Of a stretch of 64,000 nucleotides of DNA, positions 14,739 to 24,100 are shown one piece after another; positions within the stretch are counted from its first letter, which is position 1; each line of letters begins with the position of its first letter. This DNA comes from a virus. The translations under genes and the position numbers were made by a program. The notes under the pieces were generated by a model, which worked only from the letters and a program-made list of their open reading frames with translations, did no database searches and was not told the DNA's origin. The DNA lies in the IMG/VR virus record IMGVR_UViG_3300008108_000002, positions 62,001-126,000 of that record. One strand, written 5' to 3'.

Positions 14739-15606
14739 GACTTTCGTATCCTTCTAAGTGAATATCATTCATTGTAAATTTAGTAATGTCAGTTACTTCC
14801 GGATTCAAGATCAATGCTGGGTGACCAAACGGTCTACGCAATAATTGTTCTTTAACTTGTTCAATGTGATTGTTATAGATATGAGTATCACCCATAGTGA
14901 TAATCAAGTCACCCACTGTTAAGCCACATACTTGTGCAATCATATGAGTAAGCAATGCATAGCTAGCAATGTTAAAGGGTAGACCTAAAAATACATCTAC
15001 GCTTCTCTGATACATTTGACAGCTTAGTTCACCGCTACTGTTAACGTGGAATTGACTCATAACATGACATGGTGGTAAAGCCATCTCATCTAATTCGCCT
15101 ACATTCCATGCACTTAGAATATGTCTGCGACTGTTAGGATCATTCTTTAATCCTTCGATAAGAGTTGTTAGTTGGTCAACTTCCATTTTATCTACAGCAA
15201 GGCGTGTGCCACCTTTATGTGCAGGTCCCATATCTTTTTCTGTACGATATTTGTTCCAATGACGCCATTGTACTCCGTATATACGGCCGAGATCGCCTTC
15301 GAACTTTGCTTTGTTTTTCCAATAGGGTGCAAGTGCGTTAGGTGTCCAGATAGTAACAGTATCTTCTTTATCACCGTGTGTGATTTCCGCTAGCCTACGT
15401 TCATCTCCACTGCCTTCAATAAACCATAATAGTTCTCCGCAACAAGCTTTCCATGCTAATTTCTTAGTAGTGACTGCAGGAAAACCTTTACGTAAATCAA
15501 AACGTAATGAACGACCAAAGACGCTAATAGTGCCGATGCCGGTTCTATCACCCTTTTGTTCACCGTTATCTAATATATCTTGTAGTAAATTTAAATATTG
15601 TTTCAT
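14707..15606 (-). CDS. thyA: Thymidylate synthase
   Basis: Converts dUMP to dTMP with methylene-tetrahydrofolate. Residues 20-25 (DRTGIG) match the start of the family. The active-site Cys180 sits in ALPPCHVMSQFHV, preceded by SRRHILSAWN (phosphate-binding Arg), and followed by YQRSVDVFLGLPFNIASYALLTHMIAQ. The C-terminus (IKATMAV) is the usual closing end. All key residues are present; 299 residues is within the range for T4 Td (286) and larger forms. It has a possible promoter and follows a strong terminator, so it is an independent unit. Confidence 0.97.
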   Translation of the reverse strand: MKQYLNLLQDILDNGEQKGDRTGIGTISVFGRSLRFDLRKGFPAVTTKKLAWKACCGELLWFIEGSGDERRLAEITHGDKEDTVTIWTPNALAPYWKNKAKFEGDLGRIYGVQWRHWNKYRTEKDMGPAHKGGTRLAVDKMEVDQLTTLIEGLKNDPNSRRHILSAWNVGELDEMALPPCHVMSQFHVNSSGELSCQMYQRSVDVFLGLPFNIASYALLTHMIAQVCGLTVGDLIITMGDTHIYNNHIEQVKEQLLRRPFGHPALILNPEVTDITKFTMNDIHLEGYESHGPIKATMAV

Positions 15607-15612
15607 GTTATG

Positions 15613-15641
15613 AGTGTATCAGTTTTTGATTAGTAAATCAA
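15613..15641 (-). promoter_or_regulatory. Possible sigma-70 promoter of thyA
   Basis: Minus-strand TTGATT, 17 bases, TACACT, matching 4 of 6 at each box, about 7 bases upstream of the ATG, which implies a very short leader. Weaker than the other promoters. Confidence 0.4.
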
Positions 15642-15645
15642 ACAA

Positions 15646-15677
15646 TATGGCAAATTGCCCTGATTCAGGGCAATTTG
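15646..15677 (-). terminator. Hairpin terminator after the 98-residue gene
   Basis: Perfect 12-base inverted repeat CAAATTGCCCTG with a three-base loop, immediately after the stop of the upstream operon and followed by a partly T-rich stretch (CCATATTGTTTGATTT). It should end transcription before thyA. Confidence 0.75.
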
Positions 15678-15683
15678 TTAGTT

Positions 15684-15980
15684 TCATAGTTTACTTAATA
15701 ATCTATCTGTTTCTGGTTGTACTGTCTCTGCAATTGTTTCTACATTTAACACAAATTCAAAACTTGTGATTAGTGGGTCCAGCTCATATAACTTACGTGA
15801 AACAATACCTTCTATTTCATCTGGTTCAAGCCCCTGTTTCAATAGGGTTTGAATATTAATAGTGTGTTGTTTTTTGCCAGTTAGTCTTACAACTATTTTC
15901 TTTAAGAACTGGATTGGCACCTTACTTTTTTCAACATCTTCTAAGATGTTTTCCCATTTCCTAATGTATTCAGGTGTCAT
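15684..15980 (-). CDS. Small helical protein of unknown function, 98 aa
   Basis: Starts MTPEYIRKWENILEDVEKSKVPIQFLKKIVVRL and ends VQPETDRLLSKL. Mostly helix with a central basic segment (LTGKKQHTINIQTLLKQGLEPDEIEG). It begins 1 base after the stop of the 226-residue gene, so the pair is co-translated, and a strong terminator follows. No family recognised. Confidence 0.72.
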   Translation of the reverse strand: MTPEYIRKWENILEDVEKSKVPIQFLKKIVVRLTGKKQHTINIQTLLKQGLEPDEIEGIVSRKLYELDPLITSFEFVLNVETIAETVQPETDRLLSKL

Positions 15981-15981
15981 A

Positions 15982-16662
15982 TTACTGAGTTAAAACTTTT
16001 GCCTTTGCAGGACGACCTCGTTTCTTTGCCGGAGCTTCAGTACTTAGACTAGGCATTGCAGGTGCAAGGCTAGGATCCATAGCTGTTGCTTCTTCTGTTA
16101 ATCTTTTAGCTTCTGCTAGCAAACCTTTAGCTTCAACTTCCATTCGTTGTGCTTGTTGCAAACGTTGTTGAGCCAATGTAGAATCACCCAAAATATCAGG
16201 TGCTGATGGGACTGGTGCTTTATTGTTCCGCATTCTACGTGCTAAATCATTTGGATCTTGAATTCCACGACTTGCATCAATTTCAGCTAAACGTTTAACT
16301 GCTTGTTCGCCCTGTTCCATTTCTGTCAGAATCTTGTTTAGTTCATCTAAACGAATTCTAGTGTTAGAAGAAGGAGTCACTGTAATTTGTGATGTTTGAA
16401 CCTTCTTTAATAATCCTTCACTATGCAAAACTTGCAAAATGATTTTGCCGTCTTTGGTATAGGAACGGTTCAATGCATCAGCTAAATTCGAACTATTTTG
16501 TCCGATATCGCTTTCAATACATTTCATCATAGGATCATGTACATGCATGTTGAGTGTTTCCGTAAAGGTAACTAAACACATATGTTCTTCGTTGGGTAGT
16601 TGTCTAAACACAATAGCAACTTTACGATCACCCATTTTACCGACATGCCTTAAAAAACTCAT
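15982..16662 (-). CDS. Conserved phage protein with AT-hook-like tail, 226 aa
   Basis: Residues 1-105 are a globular domain (MSFLRHVGKMGDRKVAIVFRQLPNEEHMCLVTFTETL). Residues 107-195 are helical and Ala/Glu-rich (ELNKILTEMEQGEQAVKRLAE, EAKGLLAEAKRLTEEA), a likely coiled coil. The end PAKKRGRPAKAK (around 212-223) contains an RGRP AT-hook core that binds the minor groove of AT-rich DNA. An AAGGAG site precedes the ATG. The combination suggests a DNA- or nucleoprotein-associated oligomer; I do not recognise the family. Confidence 0.75.
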   Translation of the reverse strand: MSFLRHVGKMGDRKVAIVFRQLPNEEHMCLVTFTETLNMHVHDPMMKCIESDIGQNSSNLADALNRSYTKDGKIILQVLHSEGLLKKVQTSQITVTPSSNTRIRLDELNKILTEMEQGEQAVKRLAEIDASRGIQDPNDLARRMRNNKAPVPSAPDILGDSTLAQQRLQQAQRMEVEAKGLLAEAKRLTEEATAMDPSLAPAMPSLSTEAPAKKRGRPAKAKVLTQ

Positions 16663-16715
16663 ATTAATCTCCTTGTGCTATTCTAGCTAGATTATTTAAC
16701 TGTTTTTTAATATGT

Positions 16716-16991
16716 CTAAAAATTATTTCTACCTGCCCAATATAACTCGTATAAAGTAAGTTCTTTAGGATCTTCAAAGTACACTACTTCTGAAACTGAA
16801 TGAGTGACTATTGTTAAAATATCATGCGGCACAAGAGTTGTAGCAATTGTCGTAGAATATCTACCAATCAATTTATCTTCAATCCACTGTTTAGATTCAC
16901 CAGTCAATAAGGTATTACCCTTCACAAAATGTTTAGGGACTATTTCTAGCTTTCTAGTCCCGTACCAAAGCAAAGGATTAAACTCTCTCAT
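16716..16991 (-). CDS. Conserved small protein, 91 aa
   Basis: RKLEIVPKHFVKGNTLLTGESKQWIEDKLIGRYS followed by beta-rich VVYFEDPKELTLYELYWAGRN. A compact alpha/beta protein with a short acidic loop. The start overlaps the next gene's stop as ATGA. No function known to me. Confidence 0.7.
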   Translation of the reverse strand: MREFNPLLWYGTRKLEIVPKHFVKGNTLLTGESKQWIEDKLIGRYSTTIATTLVPHDILTIVTHSVSEVVYFEDPKELTLYELYWAGRNNF

Positions 16992-17419
16992 TTAGTTAAT
17001 GCGTCCAACATTTTATATTTTTCATATGCTTCAATTACTGAGGGTGTTGAGTTATCATTAGTTGGAACAACTTGCATCCATAATCCTTGACCTAGCCTTG
17101 CTGGATGATTATACGGGTAATAATGTCCGGCTCTGCGTCCAACATCATCAAATACTCTAGGTTGATGTATTCTACCTGAGTAGTATAATCTAGTAGCTAG
17201 ATTTTTTACTTCGTTCAAATCATAATCACCTAAACCATATTGTGCAGGATTACGGGAATGAGGATTACCCTCTGCGTAATATTGTTCTACTACTTGCATA
17301 AAAGTATCATATGTAGGACACAACGTACGTGTTACGATGAACATAACCTCATCCTCGGACACTTCATTATTCATAAGACTAAGTAAGCATCCACCGAGGC
17401 TTGTACCAATATACATCAT
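16988..17419 (-). CDS. Conserved protein of unknown function, 143 aa
   Basis: N-terminal helix pair (LGGCLLSLMNNEVSEDEVMFIVTRTLCPTYDTFMQVVEQYY), then a Tyr/His/Arg-rich part (SGRIHQPRVFDDVGRRAGHYYPYNHPARLGQGLWMQVVPTND). Overlaps both neighbours by ATGA, so it is part of a translationally coupled set of four small genes. Function unknown. Confidence 0.7.
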   Translation of the reverse strand: MMYIGTSLGGCLLSLMNNEVSEDEVMFIVTRTLCPTYDTFMQVVEQYYAEGNPHSRNPAQYGLGDYDLNEVKNLATRLYYSGRIHQPRVFDDVGRRAGHYYPYNHPARLGQGLWMQVVPTNDNSTPSVIEAYEKYKMLDALTK

Positions 17420-17781
17420 ACAATCGTCTTCCTATCTTGTTTAACATAATCACTATAAACTTTTTTACCGTTACTTCTAATCCATTCTACAATGGGTTGT
17501 GGATCAATTTCAAATGCTTCTTTGAGATCATCATAAGCCATTGTGCTATTGAATTCATAAATCTCATACGCACGTTGACTGTTTACCTTTGCACGTAGTA
17601 GCATCATTTGCAATGGGATACCTGATGGTTGACTAGGAATTCGTTCTTCTTTTAGAATAGCAACAACTTTTTGTTTTTCCCATTCATTGTATTTTTTCAT
17701 GTGCAAGTCAACATCATGCAGACTTTCAAGACCTTGTACATCCCACATTGCAAGATAATGCTTAGTCTTTTTCTTAGTCAT
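17416..17781 (-). CDS. Conserved protein of unknown function, 121 aa
   Basis: Begins MTKKKTKHYLAMWDVQGLESLHDVDLHMKKYNEWEKQKVVAIL and has a helix-rich core (QMMLLRAKVNSQRAYEIYEFNSTMAYDDLKEAF). The end is basic. Its ATG lies within the last codons of a 40-residue membrane protein. Function unknown. Confidence 0.7.
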   Translation of the reverse strand: MTKKKTKHYLAMWDVQGLESLHDVDLHMKKYNEWEKQKVVAILKEERIPSQPSGIPLQMMLLRAKVNSQRAYEIYEFNSTMAYDDLKEAFEIDPQPIVEWIRSNGKKVYSDYVKQDRKTIV

Positions 17782-17896
17782 TGTTTTTACTCAATGCCTC
17801 AAGCCCTGCTGATAGTAATCTAATAAAAACATAGAACACTCCAGCAAGTATACCAAATATAAATGCATAGCCTACAATTTGTAAAATCAAATCCAT
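17774..17896 (-). CDS. Single-pass membrane microprotein, 40 aa
   Basis: ATG to TAA, 40 codons, with AAGAAG-type sites upstream. Residues 3-28 are hydrophobic (LILQIVGYAFIFGILAGVFYVF), giving one membrane helix, followed by a short polar tail ending SKNND. It overlaps the next gene by 8 bases and follows the VWA gene closely, so the reading frame is embedded in the operon. Too short to name. Confidence 0.6.
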   Translation of the reverse strand: MDLILQIVGYAFIFGILAGVFYVFIRLLSAGLEALSKNND

Positions 17897-17905
17897 AATT
17901 TCTTC

Positions 17906-19189
17906 TTACTTCTTGTGATCGTTGTAGATTGCCCATGTACCGAATGGGGGGTTAGGATCAGGGTCACCATGAATAATCCATGTAGTGTCACAATAATCTT
18001 TATCTCCCCAGCTACCATAGGGATATCCATCAGTGAATACAACTAAACGTTTCGGACTAATTGCATTTTCTTTCAAGTAAGTAAAGATACAATCAAAGTC
18101 AGTACCACCACCGCCCATTGGTTCGTAGTTTTCAATACTTTCCATATTCTCATGGTCAAAGTCTTTAGGATTGTACGTGTCTGTATCAAAACAGAATACA
18201 TGGACCTTGTAACCATCAAACGAATCCATCATGCCACCAATCTCACCTAAGAATTGTTGTGCTTGTGTGTTACTGATAGAACCTGACATGTCAATAGCAA
18301 TAGTAACATCAATCTCTTCACCGGGCGTCATGCCGGGCATAATAGCATCCATGTGCCAGCTACGACGGCTAGGACGAGTCCAAGAATAATCGTTACGAAT
18401 TGCACTAGTTAAATTGACTTGCAATAGTTCACGCCAGGGCATGATTGGGTTTGTAGCTTGTCTAACAAGACGTTCAACACCTTTAGGTAGTGTACCTGCT
18501 TCTGCACTTTGTGCGGCAGAAATAATTGCTTGTTTAACTTCTTGTCTAATACGTTCACGTTCTTCAGGACTCATTGAAGGACGTTTGCCTTTAGCTTTAC
18601 CTTCTTGATCTCCGTCACCGTCGCTTTCACCGTCATCACCATCCATGTGATCGTCAATCATTTGGTCAATCAATGAATTAATGTCAATCTTCTGAACATT
18701 CTTCATCAAGTCATCATAGATTTCTTCTGCAGGCTTACCGTCATACTTCTGCTCATACAAGCAAGGTACTGTAGTAATGAATTGACCCACTTTGTGCCGT
18801 TTCAAATCTGCATTGACTGCATAGTCATCAGCAATGTTCCAGATCTGTGGATCACGTGATCCTCTACGATCCATATGGTCATACACAACGTGTAGCACTT
18901 CATGTCCAAACAAAAATTCTACCTCTTTAGTTTTCAACATCATAATGAAACGACTGTTATAGTAGAATGTGCTGCCATCAGTTGCCGCTGTACTACACCA
19001 CAAATCGGCGTTAACTAACTTCATGCGAGTAGCAAGATTGCCAAAGAATGAATGACGTAGTAGCAAACCCACTCGGGCTGTTACAAGACGTTCACGTGCT
19101 TGTGCATCAATTTTCGTATCCAATGGACCGATAAGATTATCAAATTTTGAGCTACGTTTTTTCTTTGTAGGGCTGATTACGTCTGACAT
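17906..19189 (-). CDS. VWA-like protein with metallopeptidase-type N-terminus
   Basis: 427 residues. The N-terminal half has HEVLH (96-100) within EFLFGHEVLHVVYDHMDRR and a downstream IADDYAVNADL, the zinc-peptidase-like domain found in DUF2201-type proteins. An acidic linker (about 180-195, DDHMDGDDGESDGDGDQEG) follows. The C-terminal half is a VWA-like domain with metal site DMSGS (300-304) and GGGGTDFD (about 364-371). These proteins are usually paired with MoxR ATPases, as here. They are thought to act as chaperone-like or protein-remodelling machines. The gene has its own perfect sigma-70 promoter, implying high early expression. Confidence 0.9.
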   Translation of the reverse strand: MSDVISPTKKKRSSKFDNLIGPLDTKIDAQARERLVTARVGLLLRHSFFGNLATRMKLVNADLWCSTAATDGSTFYYNSRFIMMLKTKEVEFLFGHEVLHVVYDHMDRRGSRDPQIWNIADDYAVNADLKRHKVGQFITTVPCLYEQKYDGKPAEEIYDDLMKNVQKIDINSLIDQMIDDHMDGDDGESDGDGDQEGKAKGKRPSMSPEERERIRQEVKQAIISAAQSAEAGTLPKGVERLVRQATNPIMPWRELLQVNLTSAIRNDYSWTRPSRRSWHMDAIMPGMTPGEEIDVTIAIDMSGSISNTQAQQFLGEIGGMMDSFDGYKVHVFCFDTDTYNPKDFDHENMESIENYEPMGGGGTDFDCIFTYLKENAISPKRLVVFTDGYPYGSWGDKDYCDTTWIIHGDPDPNPPFGTWAIYNDHKK

Positions 19190-19214
19190 TTATATACTCC
19201 TTTAGAATATGTAT

Positions 19215-19243
19215 ATTATAGCACTGGTTGGATTTATTGTCAA
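19215..19243 (-). promoter_or_regulatory. Perfect consensus sigma-70 promoter
   Basis: TTGACA, 17 bases, TATAAT on the minus strand, about 26 bases before the VWA gene, with an AGGAG ribosome site. The first bases after the -35 (ATAAATCCAAC) are identical to those of the moxR promoter. Confidence 0.85.
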
Positions 19244-19245
19244 AC

Positions 19246-19395
19246 TCAAAGTGACAATCCACGATATCCTTTGTCAAAGTAAATCCTAGCAAAATCCGGT
19301 GCACCTGTAAGGTACTTTTCCTCTGCTTGAACTCTACTTAAACCTTTTGCTCGGGCACTTTCCCCTTTTGCGTAAAAATAAACTTTTGCTTTCAT
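19246..19395 (-). CDS. Small conserved protein, 49 aa
   Basis: An ATG-to-TGA frame of 49 codons with an AAGGAAA ribosome site. Sequence begins MKAKVYFYAKGESARAKGLSRVQAEEK and ends FDKGYRGLSL. Basic and aromatic. It lies between the moxR terminator and the VWA promoter. Codon use and the ribosome site support it, though it is short. Confidence 0.6.
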   Translation of the reverse strand: MKAKVYFYAKGESARAKGLSRVQAEEKYLTGAPDFARIYFDKGYRGLSL

Positions 19396-19410
19396 TTTAT
19401 TTCCTTAGAT

Positions 19411-19436
19411 TAAAAAAGGGTGACCAGCACCCTTTT
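19411..19436 (-). terminator. Rho-independent terminator after moxR-like gene
   Basis: Minus-strand AAAAGGGTG, loop CTGGT, CACCCTTTT then a run of Ts. It starts just after the ATPase stop codon and is a textbook hairpin with a U tract. Confidence 0.85.
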
Positions 19437-19438
19437 GT

Positions 19439-20539
19439 TTAGTTGCCTGCTTCAACAATGTATTTGCCGTACTTCTTGTGGAAATCATCAAAGTTTTTCA
19501 ACTGACTTGGTTCGATTGGCAGACTATATGTTTTCAATGCAATCTTAGCACCCATAACAACCAATTCTGTCTCAAAGTTACTCATCATGTAATTAAAGAA
19601 GTTATCTGCCATAATGTGAAACTCTTTGTTGGACACTTTCTTGTTATCAATAGCATCCTTCAATTCGTAGCACATAGCAATAGTCAACGAATACATTGCA
19701 GAGATTTCTTTAACAGTCAAATCTTTGATCTTACCTGACAAGATATCGCTTGGCTCAGGCATTTTACCTGCAATTCGACGGTGTGCCGCAAACTTAACTG
19801 CAAGACCCTCACCTACTGCACCTGATACTAGGTTAAACTGAGTATCACTATCCATGTTATCTTCATCGTTCAACAAGTCACTAACGAAACACCATGAACG
19901 GGGTGTAGCAAATGCACGACTGCTAGACTTTGAATCAAAGTCATATAAATCTTGTTTAGCAAACGATAAGTAACCTACAACGTCTTTGTGAATGCCTTTG
20001 TTCACAGCCCATTGTTGCCATGATGTAAAGTCAGGGCGCATTTCCAAGTGAATGAAACGATTAGCGAGGGGCATCGGCATACGATATGTAACACCTTTGT
20101 CAGAGTCACGATTACCTGCCGCTACGATAACAACGTTATCGGGCAAGAAATACTTACCTACTCGGCGGTTCAGAATCAACTGATATCCTGCTGCCTGTAC
20201 AGAAGGAGGAGCCGAATTCATTTCATCTAAGAACAATACAACAATTGGGTATTTGCTAGCAAATTCCTCGTCAGGCAAATCAACTGGGGGAGCCCAGTCC
20301 ATCTTACCGTTATCTTTATTAAAATACGGGATACCACGAATATCAGTTGGTTCCATTTGTGCCATACGCAAGTCAATGATAGCACCACCTAATTCATGTG
20401 CAATTTCTGCAACAACTTCTGATTTACCGATTCCGGGCGGACCCCACAAGAAAACGGGACGTTTAGTTTTAAACGCTTGCAAAATTGCTTTGCGTGATTG
20501 TACACTAGTAATAGTGAGACTGTCTGATACTGATGCCAT
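19439..20539 (-). CDS. MoxR-like AAA+ ATPase
   Basis: 366 residues. Walker A GPPGIGKS (33-40), a Walker B with acidic residues IVVLFLDEMN (99-108), sensor-1 VVIVAAGNRDSDKG (about 136-149), and LANRFIHLEMRPD as the arginine-finger region. This is the MoxR class, which remodels partner proteins by ATP hydrolysis and is normally encoded beside a VWA protein, found here just downstream. A strong promoter and its own terminator frame it as a separate unit. The target is unknown. Confidence 0.92.
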   Translation of the reverse strand: MASVSDSLTITSVQSRKAILQAFKTKRPVFLWGPPGIGKSEVVAEIAHELGGAIIDLRMAQMEPTDIRGIPYFNKDNGKMDWAPPVDLPDEEFASKYPIVVLFLDEMNSAPPSVQAAGYQLILNRRVGKYFLPDNVVIVAAGNRDSDKGVTYRMPMPLANRFIHLEMRPDFTSWQQWAVNKGIHKDVVGYLSFAKQDLYDFDSKSSSRAFATPRSWCFVSDLLNDEDNMDSDTQFNLVSGAVGEGLAVKFAAHRRIAGKMPEPSDILSGKIKDLTVKEISAMYSLTIAMCYELKDAIDNKKVSNKEFHIMADNFFNYMMSNFETELVVMGAKIALKTYSLPIEPSQLKNFDDFHKKYGKYIVEAGN

Positions 20540-20581
20540 TTGTTGCTCCTATAAAAATGACTGATTTACTAACGAAACTCT

Positions 20582-20610
20582 ATTGTATATGATGTTGGAT
20601 TTATTGTCAA
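20582..20610 (-). promoter_or_regulatory. Near-consensus sigma-70 promoter of moxR-like gene
   Basis: TTGACA, 17 bases, TACAAT on the minus strand, about 43 bases upstream of the ATPase ATG. It overlaps the terminator of the SprT-like gene, so one transcript ends where the next begins. Confidence 0.8.
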
Positions 20611-20642
20611 ATAATGTTGTGTTGTATTTACACAACATTATT
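20610..20642 (-). terminator. Hairpin at the end of the SprT-like gene
   Basis: Inverted repeat AATAATGTTGTG with a nine-base loop and CACAACATTATT; the left arm contains the stop codon. The T tract is short. The hairpin is immediately before the next promoter. Possibly weak. Confidence 0.5.
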
Positions 20643-21042
20643 CAAAAGCACGACGGAGAATCAACTCCTGACGAGAAAAAGCATCAATTTCCCACGGCAT
20701 ATCTAAATATGCTGTTTTTTTACCGTACTTTTTACCTGCCCAAATATTGCAGGATTTGTGTTGTTTTAGAATACCTTTGGCTAACTGACGTACATGAACC
20801 ATCTCATGTGCTAGTGTTATACCGATTTCTTTCAGATTGCGGTGTGGTTTAATGACAACCATGTAGCAACCTGTCAGTTTTGATAAGTCAACTGTAATAC
20901 CCTTGTCTTCACCGCATTCGTCCGCTACTCGGATTACAACGGCCTTGCGGCTGTTTTCAAGCCCTAATTGCTTAAACATTGAGGGCAAGATAGCTTCAAT
21001 GAACTTACGATTCCTTACAGAACCTTCTACTTTGTACTCCAT
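20638..21042 (-). CDS. SprT-like zinc metalloprotease
   Basis: 134 residues. The motif LAHEMVHVRQ has the zinc ligands His79 and His83 and catalytic Glu80; a third ligand could be a His or Glu downstream (KQHKSC at about 92-97 or PWEIDAFSR at about 116-124). This fits the SprT/Spartan group, which handles protein damage or protein-DNA complexes, and several phages carry small forms. It has a near-consensus promoter and lies next to the MoxR and VWA genes, so the three may form a protein quality system. Confidence 0.8.
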   Translation of the reverse strand: MEYKVEGSVRNRKFIEAILPSMFKQLGLENSRKAVVIRVADECGEDKGITVDLSKLTGCYMVVIKPHRNLKEIGITLAHEMVHVRQLAKGILKQHKSCNIWAGKKYGKKTAYLDMPWEIDAFSRQELILRRAFE

Positions 21043-21074
21043 TTAACACCCTCTATTACAATTTTAATAGATGT

Positions 21075-21103
21075 ATTGTAGCACAAGGTCCATTTAATGT
21101 CAA
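21075..21103 (-). promoter_or_regulatory. Near-consensus sigma-70 promoter of SprT-like gene
   Basis: TTGACA, 17 bases, TACAAT on the minus strand, about 33 bases before the start, with TTAAATGGACC after the -35, close to the left-edge promoter. Confidence 0.75.
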
Positions 21104-21112
21104 ATTAAAAAG

Positions 21113-21120
21113 CTAAATAC
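21113..21120 (+). promoter_or_regulatory. Probable late promoter of the fibre operon
   Basis: CTAAATAC on the plus strand, 20 bases before the giant fibre's ATG, with an AAGGA ribosome site in between. One mismatch to TATAAATA. Confidence 0.4.
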
Positions 21121-21140
21121 TAAGTATTAAGGAATAATAA

Positions 21141-24100
21141 ATGAGTTGGCCAGCAAACCCCACAAACGGACAGCAAGTAACAATCAATGGTGTAATATAC
21201 GAATACGACAGTACTCCGGGAGTATGGAATCGTGTTGGATCCGGAGCCAGTAGTGTTGCAGTTGATTCATTTACTACAGCAAATTTATCTGTAACTAATC
21301 AAGTACATCTAGGCAATGTTGGTGATGTAATTATTACAGGGGGTGGGGCAAACTACTCACTTACTACTGACGGTAACGGAAATCTATCATGGACAGCTAT
21401 TGGAGGGGCAGTAGTTCCCGGTGGCATTAACACACAAGTACAATTTAACAATGCAGGATATTTTGAAGGTAGTGCAAATTTAACATTTAACACTGCTACG
21501 GATACGCTTATTGCTACTAATTTTTCAGGTAATGGTGCTGGATTAACTAATATTTCGGGTGGCAATGTTGCAGGTAGTGTTGCCAATGCAAACTATGCAA
21601 CTAACGCTAATTATTCTAACTTTGCAGGTGATTCACTAACTGCAAATTACGCAAGTTTTTCAAATACAGCTAACAAAGCAGGTACTGTAACAACTGCCGC
21701 ACAACCTAACATCACTAGCTTAGGTACGATCTCTAACTTAGTAGTAAGCGGTAATATCAATGCCGGTAACATTAATGCATCTACATTTGGACCATACAAC
21801 GGTTTAATCGGTGCAACAACACCAAACTTAGCTACATTTACTAATGTTACAATGTTAGGTAATGCTAACGTTACCGGTAACGTTAGTGCAGGAAATCTAA
21901 ACATAAGCAATGTTATTATTGCAAACAGACTTACGGGTACATTAACTACGCCTAGTCAACCTAATATCACTAGTTTAGGAACACTAAGTTCACTTAGCAT
22001 TAATGGTCAAATAACAGGTCACCTAATACCATCTGAGGATCAGGCATTTGATATCGGTACACCCAATGCACGTTGGAGAACTTTATATATTTCTGCAAAC
22101 ACTATTGACTTAGGTGGTACTACACTTAGCAGTAGTAACGGAAATATTACAACAAATGGTAACTTAACAGGTGATAATGTATCCATTGTTGGTCAATTTA
22201 TCAGCACACTTGCTACCGGCACAGCACCTATTGTTGTTTATAGTAACACGCTAGTAGCTAATTTAAATGCATCATTGTTAAATGGTTTATCAGCTACTCC
22301 TAGCAACGTTGCTAGTACAATAGTATCACGTGATACTAACAGAAACTTTAGCGCAAACATTGTTCAAGCTAGACTATATGGACAATCTAATACTGCAGGT
22401 ACTGTAATTACTAATGCTCAACCTAATATTACTAGTATAGGTACATTAACAAGTCTAAACTTATCCGGTAGTATATCAGGAAATGCTAATGCAAACTTTG
22501 CAGGTAATGTATCTGCAAACTTTTATAGAGGTAATGGTTCATTACTAACTGGTATACCCGGCAATGCATTAGTAGGTACTTTATCTACTGATGTATTAGC
22601 AAATACTAATGTATATTTAGGTACCACTGCAGTTTCGTTAGGTAGGGCATCAGGATCTCTATCATTATCTGGTGTGAGCATCGATGGATCTGCCGGTTCT
22701 ACCGATACTGCAGGTACTGTTACTTCTAACGCTCAACCCAATATTACTTCAGTAGGATCATTAACTGGATTAACAATTAATGGTAACTTGATTGTGACCG
22801 GTAGTACACAATATGCTAATGTAACTACATTTAACATCAAAGATCCTATCATTGAGATGGGTGGAAATCCTAATGGTACGCCATTAAGCGGTGATGACGG
22901 CAAAGATAGAGGATCATTATTACATTACTTTAAAGACTCAGCAGTTGATGCATTCATGGGTTGGGATAATAGCAATAGTGAATTTGCATTCGGTAGTAAC
23001 GTTAGTGTAACTAGTGATGTAGTGACTTTTGTATCTTATGGTAATGTTCGTGCTAACTATTTCTTAGGTAACATAATAGGTAATTCTACGTCTGCACTAA
23101 CGGCTGGTACTGTTACAATTAACGCACAACCCAATATTACAAGTGTCGGAACACTAACCAGTTTAAATATAGCTAACGGGACAGTTACTAATAGTGCTCC
23201 TTTAACGTTTACACAAACATGGAATAATGCTAGCGCAGTATTCACTGGTATTAAAGAAAATATTGTTGATACTAACAGTGCAGGAGAATCATTATTACTA
23301 GATTTGCAAGTAGGTGGCACAAGCAAGTTTAAAGTTGACAAAACAGGTATAGTAACTGCTAATCAGTATATTGGTAACGGTAGTCAGTTAACCAATATTC
23401 CTGCAGCCAACTTAGTTGGTTATGTGCCAAATGCAAATTATGCCCAGTATACCGGTGGAGCCGATACAGTAAGTAATGCATATCAACCTAACATCACCCG
23501 TGTAGGGAATTTAACTACATTGACAGTGAATACAGGTGAGATAACGGGAAGCAACCCGGTACGTTTAACACAACATTGGAATAATGCTAATAGACTGTTT
23601 ACATTATTAGAGGCTAATGTTACTGACGACGCTAGTGTAGTAGATAGCAAATTGATTGACATGATAGTAAACACTTCAAGCGTGTTTACTGTAGAAAAGA
23701 GTGGTAACGTATCTGCTACTAACTTCATAGGTAATTTGATAGGTAACTTTAGTGGTAATGTTCTTGCCCCGGGTAGTAACAGAGAAATTATTTATAATGA
23801 TAGTGGAGTGCTTGGTACCAATTCTAATTTTACATTTAACGAGGCTTCAGGAACATTAACAGTTAAGCTAGCTAACATTACCACTGGTCCAGTGACAATT
23901 AATACTCCTGTATATTTTACACAAACATGGAATAACTCTGGTGTTACATTTACACATTTAAGAACAAACATAACGGATACCTTTAGTAATATTAATAGTT
24001 TATTATTAGACTTACAAGTAAATAACACAACTAAATTCAAAGTTGACAAGTTAGGTGGAGTTACCGGAACATCTTATTCCGGTTCAGGTGCAGGATTGAC

